Below, piece after piece: positions 35,501 through 38,954 of a DNA stretch of 38,954 nucleotides. The notes beneath the pieces were generated by a model, which saw only the letters and a list, made by a program, of their open reading frames with translations, had not been told where the DNA came from and did not search any database. The DNA is from a candidate division WS1 bacterium. GTDB taxonomy: Bacteria; Armatimonadota; Zipacnadia; Zipacnadales; UBA5352. A program made the translations under genes and the position numbers. The stretch lies in NCBI GenBank assembly GCA_012522765.1, contig JAAYJW010000422.1:1-38954 (forward strand). Reading direction: 5' to 3'. How positions within the stretch are numbered: the first letter of the stretch is position 1; every line of letters starts with the position of its first letter.

Positions 35501-35668
35501 GGAACTCAGATCGGCGAGCACGAAGGCTGGGATGAGTCATTCGCGCTGGAGATCCCGCGAGAAGCGCTGAAGGCGGGAGAGGAGAATGCCATCGCGGTGC
35601 GGGTAACCGACACGAGCGGCAACGGTGGCTTCTACGGTCCTGTCAGGCTGGCGCGTCCGGGGGGGTAG
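32516..35668 (+). CDS. Secreted DUF4838-like protein with C-terminal GH2-type sugar-binding-like jelly roll
   Basis: Signal peptide MRQAAAVIMLLCVPLAVSA; DLQLYLQRMSGAYLPVA...TLYGACELLERLGVRWYLPDRIGEVVP (GH67-N/DUF4838-like); FTDHAHYCQCPDCTALDE; C-terminal WFAPEFDDAQW...GVAWYRTAVEI...GATVYVNGTQIGEHEGW. Confidence 0.82.
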   Translation: MRQAAAVIMLLCVPLAVSAATVQQFLASELGPPASVEDLGGGEAYVISGGSHDGHQALRWPLLDFPATSTRYALQYHVCADRDAHPQMVDLWPREGGLGIGLPRPSGANFYGAGFLDVLVDGTSLGPWLARIERLEWERATGYRFTWRLRDTTLSVTAIGHEGSDHLLLHGEIDAPLPPNSFEVTLRCFPSSFSQPRERFVRTVERELVAGDSALLAPNEWWALCADRRYDEATLPAESAGPCAFAYDPLQMARVNVTVSSYPVSARLELRPDQTSFDIALWEFPDTANDAAFAALEDALGGLQGTEERLAPMELVEAPPRVLVSEGRPAATIVVPVEATVREMTAARDLQLYLQRMSGAYLPVAREGETTGGNRVLLGAVAGHSYRAVPAGRAGFELRTDGRDVLIRGEDDFATLYGACELLERLGVRWYLPDRIGEVVPERSTIEVPELDEVQRPDFAMRWIGRSEWSYRNKCNGPAGEIGKGFSVEPRIYHSQYNFMGADDYFDEHPEWFALENGVRVGDTHAKPCTTNPEVIRKTAANMAAYLDAHPEASMIGLSFTDHAHYCQCPDCTALDEQDVPRDQSMSRRTLIFYNAVAEELVKTHPEARILAGAYHVYTYPPKDRDITAHPALSLVLCHYNSYCNIHPMNDPTCPPNVEFARLLADWQRLIPDVYIYEYYHSDGSQYLPWPLVRPIRQDIPYLREIGSGGLYTQYAQVWNTFLSYYVAAELLWDADADVDALLEEFYANFFGPAEQPMAAHFTTLINAIGESEMHACTCSLGGRGPRNIFTPELLAHLRAHLEEAKRLAAEEPLVTARLRKIDASQEYAERLMAYLDVRDAVQRMRPGAERQAAAVDALAMIEGLYDEITRDPRRWEGVCSPGSYHWRGLLPRAREMAAAPQIAVGETLRDLPTEWRFALDREDVGETEGWFAPEFDDAQWATISVLDYWENQGYEAYDGVAWYRTAVEITEEDAAATLLLAFAGVDAGATVYVNGTQIGEHEGWDESFALEIPREALKAGEENAIAVRVTDTSGNGGFYGPVRLARPGG

Positions 35669-35767
35669 AGCGATGTAGCGGCGGTCGGCGCTTCCGCGGT
35701 GTCGGAGAAAGGGCCGATGACGCCTTCGCGCCCTCGGTGCACACACGCCCTGATGGCGGTTGGGAGG

Positions 35768-35793
35768 CCTGCGCGTGCCCGCTGACGCGCAGG
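35768..35793. terminator. Hairpin between convergent genes
   Basis: CCTGCGCGT-GCCCGCTG-ACGCGCAGG, 9-bp perfect stem. Confidence 0.55.
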
Positions 35794-35806
35794 GCGCGAC
35801 CCATCC

Positions 35807-38071
35807 TCAGAAGAGCCTGAAGGTCAGCGTATCGCCCTTCTCCATGCGCACCGCGATCTCATCGACGCCCTGGCCGAAGGCGACGTCGGTGTATAGCTCC
35901 ACGGGCGAACAGGGCCTCGGCAGCGACAGCCTCTTCTCACCGCTGCCGGCGGCGTGGACGCACAGGTAGCTGGAGTTCATGAAGATGAAGTCGTCACTGT
36001 CGCAGACGATGTGGCAGCCGGCATAGCGGGCCAGCGCTCGCAGGAGTTCTGGCTCCATGAACTGTGTGGCGCAGTGGACCGACTTCCACGAGCCCCGGTC
36101 GAGCAGCGCAAGAGCCGGCGAGCCATCGGCAACGAACGCACCGAGTATCTCCGCGTCCGGATCATCCACGAAGAAGCTCGGGGCCTGGTAGTTGGGCCCA
36201 CCTGCGGCGACCGACCGCCGGACCCCATTGCGGTAAATCTCATAGTTGAAGCGCCCGTGTATCGCGTCAGGAGAGCAGCCTGCGATTGCCGGGTGGTCGG
36301 TGGTGGGGAGGGCGAAAGCAGTCTCAATCACTTCGGCGGAGCAGGTGAGGTTGAGGCCGGTGAGCGCCGTGGCGTTGGCGGCGTTGAAGCTGTCATCCTC
36401 CGGTCTATGCGCGCCGGCGGCGTAGATCCAGAGCGACACCGCGCCGTCTCTGCGGGTCTTGCCGAGCACCGCCTCCCGCTGTGCCTCATCCATGGAGCAG
36501 GCGTTGGGGAAGATGTAGAGCCTGTAGTCGGGCATCTCGGGGTGAGCGAGGTCGTCGGCGTAGAAGAAATCGACCGGCGCTCCCAGCCGGGAGAGGATGC
36601 TCATGCGCCAGTCCACCATCCGATTGTGCGCAGTGAGCGATAGAGCGGCCGAGTGCTCATCGAAGATCACCGCGATCTCGCTGCAGCGCTGGCAGTCGGC
36701 GGTCAGACTATCGCGGGCGATGCCCTGGATACGCCTGATGAGTGCCAGCAACTCCGGCGCATCGTACCACCATGTGCCGCGTTCATGCGGCGGCGAGGGG
36801 ATCTCCCTGGCGGCATCGACGGTCGCGACCTTCGACAGCGCATCGGGGTCGTACATGTCGAACCACCAACCGTAGAGGTTCCGGCACAGGTCCCGGCCGA
36901 AGTCGCGTTTCATCTGGGTGAGCGCATCGGCCGCAGAGCCGATGAAGTAGTGCTCCCGAACTACGGGTGGAGAGCGGTGAGTACGCACATCGTCCTCGAC
37001 CATGTAGATCTTGTTGTGCAGCAGCAACGAGTCGCTCACGCAGTGGATGTCGGTGATCTCGCCCGGGCGGCGGTTGACGTAGATGCCGGGGTTGGCGAGG
37101 AAGTCAATGTGCCTTGACGCAAGGAGCACCCGCCTGAGCCCGGTGTTGAGCAGCGTGCCATGGAAGGCACCGACCAGCAGCCTGCCCCCGGAGTGATCCT
37201 TGACTATCCCGGCAAAGTGCTCGATCGACTCGACGATGCCTTCGCGCGCGGCCCCATGCAGGTCGAGCACGTCGCGGCTGGTCGCGGGGTTGATGAACAG
37301 CCCGAGGCAGAGAGCACTCTCAGGCGCTTCTCCTCGCCCGGTGAGCGCGTTGAGGGGCAGCCCTCTGATCCCGGTCAGGCGGGATGATGACGGGTACGGG
37401 GGATCGTCGAAGTCAATGCCCGGCTGCTTCCACGCCTCGCACAGCGTGTCTACGTCGCCGTACTTGCGGCGCAGCCACTCCGAGAAGTGCCGCCTGAAGG
37501 CCGGGCTGTGGTCACCGATGCCGCCGCGCTGTATCCACTCGGAGGTGGCACCGGCTGCGAGGAAGTGGCCGGAAACGGCGTCTCCATCAGGTAGCGCGTC
37601 TATCATGTCCAGCAGCAGCCGAAGCTGATCACCCGCATCGGTTCGCCATTTGCTCGACACAAGCGAGTAGACCGGCATGTTCTCCCATCTGTAGAAGCAG
37701 GAGATGTAGTCGGTGCGGCATAGCTCCCCGTTCTCGAGGCGAAATAGCTCGTCAGGGTTCTCCTCGAGCCACCGCGCCGGGGGGTGGAGGTTCAGGCGCA
37801 GTAATGCCCTGGCTCCGGGCACTTCGCGGCGGAGTCTGGCGAGGGTGTGGGACAGGCTCTCGATGTCGAGTCTCGGGTCATCGAGCCAGGGCAGGTTGCA
37901 GTGGATGAAGAATAGCTCGATGCCGGCCTCGCCGAGGCGGTGCAGATAGCCGTCTTCCAGGTTAGTGCTCGGGCCGAGCGTGGCGAATGCCATCGGGGCG
38001 TAGGCGCGCCCATCCATGACGATCTGTGGCTTACCGCTGCGCACCTCGATTGTGCTATTGCGCCCGGTCAT
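35807..38071 (-). CDS. Beta-galactosidase/GH42-like putative glycosidase without an obvious signal peptide
   Basis: LHRLGEAGIELFFIHCNLPWLDD; PDGDAVSGHFLAAGATSEWIQ; FRRHFSEWLRRKYGDVDTLCEAWKQPGIDFDDPPYPS (GH42-style); central FNLP-like PDYRLYIFPNACSMDEAQREAVLGKTRRDGAVSLWIYAAG. Confidence 0.72.
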   Translation of the reverse strand: MTGRNSTIEVRSGKPQIVMDGRAYAPMAFATLGPSTNLEDGYLHRLGEAGIELFFIHCNLPWLDDPRLDIESLSHTLARLRREVPGARALLRLNLHPPARWLEENPDELFRLENGELCRTDYISCFYRWENMPVYSLVSSKWRTDAGDQLRLLLDMIDALPDGDAVSGHFLAAGATSEWIQRGGIGDHSPAFRRHFSEWLRRKYGDVDTLCEAWKQPGIDFDDPPYPSSSRLTGIRGLPLNALTGRGEAPESALCLGLFINPATSRDVLDLHGAAREGIVESIEHFAGIVKDHSGGRLLVGAFHGTLLNTGLRRVLLASRHIDFLANPGIYVNRRPGEITDIHCVSDSLLLHNKIYMVEDDVRTHRSPPVVREHYFIGSAADALTQMKRDFGRDLCRNLYGWWFDMYDPDALSKVATVDAAREIPSPPHERGTWWYDAPELLALIRRIQGIARDSLTADCQRCSEIAVIFDEHSAALSLTAHNRMVDWRMSILSRLGAPVDFFYADDLAHPEMPDYRLYIFPNACSMDEAQREAVLGKTRRDGAVSLWIYAAGAHRPEDDSFNAANATALTGLNLTCSAEVIETAFALPTTDHPAIAGCSPDAIHGRFNYEIYRNGVRRSVAAGGPNYQAPSFFVDDPDAEILGAFVADGSPALALLDRGSWKSVHCATQFMEPELLRALARYAGCHIVCDSDDFIFMNSSYLCVHAAGSGEKRLSLPRPCSPVELYTDVAFGQGVDEIAVRMEKGDTLTFRLF

Positions 38072-38120
38072 CGTGTCTCCCGCTGATCCACGGCATGCGC
38101 GTCTGCTCGGCAGCATAGAC

Positions 38121-38954
38121 CTACTCAAACAGCCCCGGGTTGGGCGTAACCGCGATCAGGTCGAGATACAGCGACTCGCGCGGGGCGATCTTCAGCACAT
38201 GCTCGCCCGCAGTCAGTTTGAAAGGCTGCAGGCAGATCAGTCGCATCTGCCGGTTCTGCGCCGCCATACACCATGTCCACGAGGTGTCGCTGCGGAGCGA
38301 ACTCTCCGCCAGTGGCTGGTCATCAACGCCGAACAACACGGAGTCATGGGTGGCCACCGGCTCTTCAGATCGCACGCGCATCAGCACGATGTAGCTGCCA
38401 TCCTCCGGGACGCTGAAGCGGTACTCGGCCGGTTGTGCGTCGCTTGCGCCAGTGACATGAACCGCCTGCCGGCCTGAGGCGCCCTCATCGGCAACTACCT
38501 CATACGCAGTCCCACCGGAGGGCTCCTCCGCCTCAATGTAAGCCACGAAGTCGTCGCCGCTGTCGGGCTTGAGCGGCGGCACGAAGTCCGTGTTCGCATA
38601 CACTGTGACCGCGCGCGAGTATCCGTCGGCGAGTCTGACGAGGAACGCGCCGCGGTAGATCTCCTGTGCCTGCATCCGCTCAGGGATGACATTCACCGTG
38701 AACTCGACCGTCTGCCCCGACTGCAGCGTGCCCTCCTCAGGGCTGACGGTGAACCAGTCGAACGCATCGTTCTTTGCGATGCGGTAGGCGCTGCTGAAGT
38801 CGGCGCCCTCCACTCTGGCAGTCACTGACTTGCTGGTGCCCGCTTCCACTTCATCGGCGGCGAAATCAAGCTGATAGCGGTCGAGGTAGACCGGGATCGG
38901 CCGCTCCGGAAGCACCGTGCCTGAGCCAGCGGCGACTGCACCGATGTCGATTCG
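38121..38954 (-). CDS. Truncated secreted-type protein, C-terminal part only (continues beyond the window)
   Basis: The frame stays open from 38915 to the window end (RIDIGAVAAGSGT before the track GTG start); BACON-like FSSAYRIAKNDAFDWFTVSPEEGTLQSGQTVEFTVNV and CBM-like AEEPSGGTAYEVVADEGASGRQAVHVTG segments. Confidence 0.7.
   Translation of the reverse strand, partial: RIDIGAVAAGSGTVLPERPIPVYLDRYQLDFAADEVEAGTSKSVTARVEGADFSSAYRIAKNDAFDWFTVSPEEGTLQSGQTVEFTVNVIPERMQAQEIYRGAFLVRLADGYSRAVTVYANTDFVPPLKPDSGDDFVAYIEAEEPSGGTAYEVVADEGASGRQAVHVTGASDAQPAEYRFSVPEDGSYIVLMRVRSEEPVATHDSVLFGVDDQPLAESSLRSDTSWTWCMAAQNRQMRLICLQPFKLTAGEHVLKIAPRESLYLDLIAVTPNPGLFE

Noticed and set aside
1-38954. CRISPR arrays, tRNA/rRNA genes, transposases, integrases, phage or toxin-antitoxin genes
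   Set aside because: Scanned by eye; no regular direct repeats, tRNA-like cloverleaf or matching protein motifs were found.

Overview
This GC-rich bacterial window is densely coding. I assign about 28 genes, several paired hairpins, and no tRNA, rRNA, CRISPR array or transposase that I could recognise. The left part (about 0.3-6 kb) holds a TMEM43-like zinc-ribbon membrane protein, a tandem pair of AIM24/TIGR00266 paralogues, a TPR protein and an ABC-2 type exporter. The centre mixes housekeeping-type genes (PfkB kinase, NifU-like protein, fructose-6-phosphate aldolase/transaldolase, Lgt, 4Fe-4S ferredoxin, APH-fold kinase) with secreted proteins of glycoside-hydrolase style. The right part (about 21.6-39 kb) is an accessory cluster of secreted or carbohydrate-active proteins: a tandem CBM4_9-like/TIM-barrel-like paralogue pair, a neutral ceramidase-like protein, GH-like proteins, a Gfo/Idh/MocA oxidoreductase, a DUF4838 fusion and a GH42-like protein. 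The H-X9-DG pseudopilin-like protein, DUF4091/DUF4838 proteins, copper-amine-oxidase-N domain and URO-D protein suggest an Armatimonadota- or Planctomycetota-like uncultured lineage (inference only). The clearest single anomaly is a one-base TGG-to-TAG change at 25057-25059 that interrupts the second tandem paralogue, with homology continuing in frame on both sides. The best candidates for undescribed biology are that paralogue family, the orphan 896-aa secreted protein at 7637-10324, and the wider secreted carbohydrate locus, which has no recognisable SusC/SusD or transporter. Family calls come from reading the translations; no searches were run.
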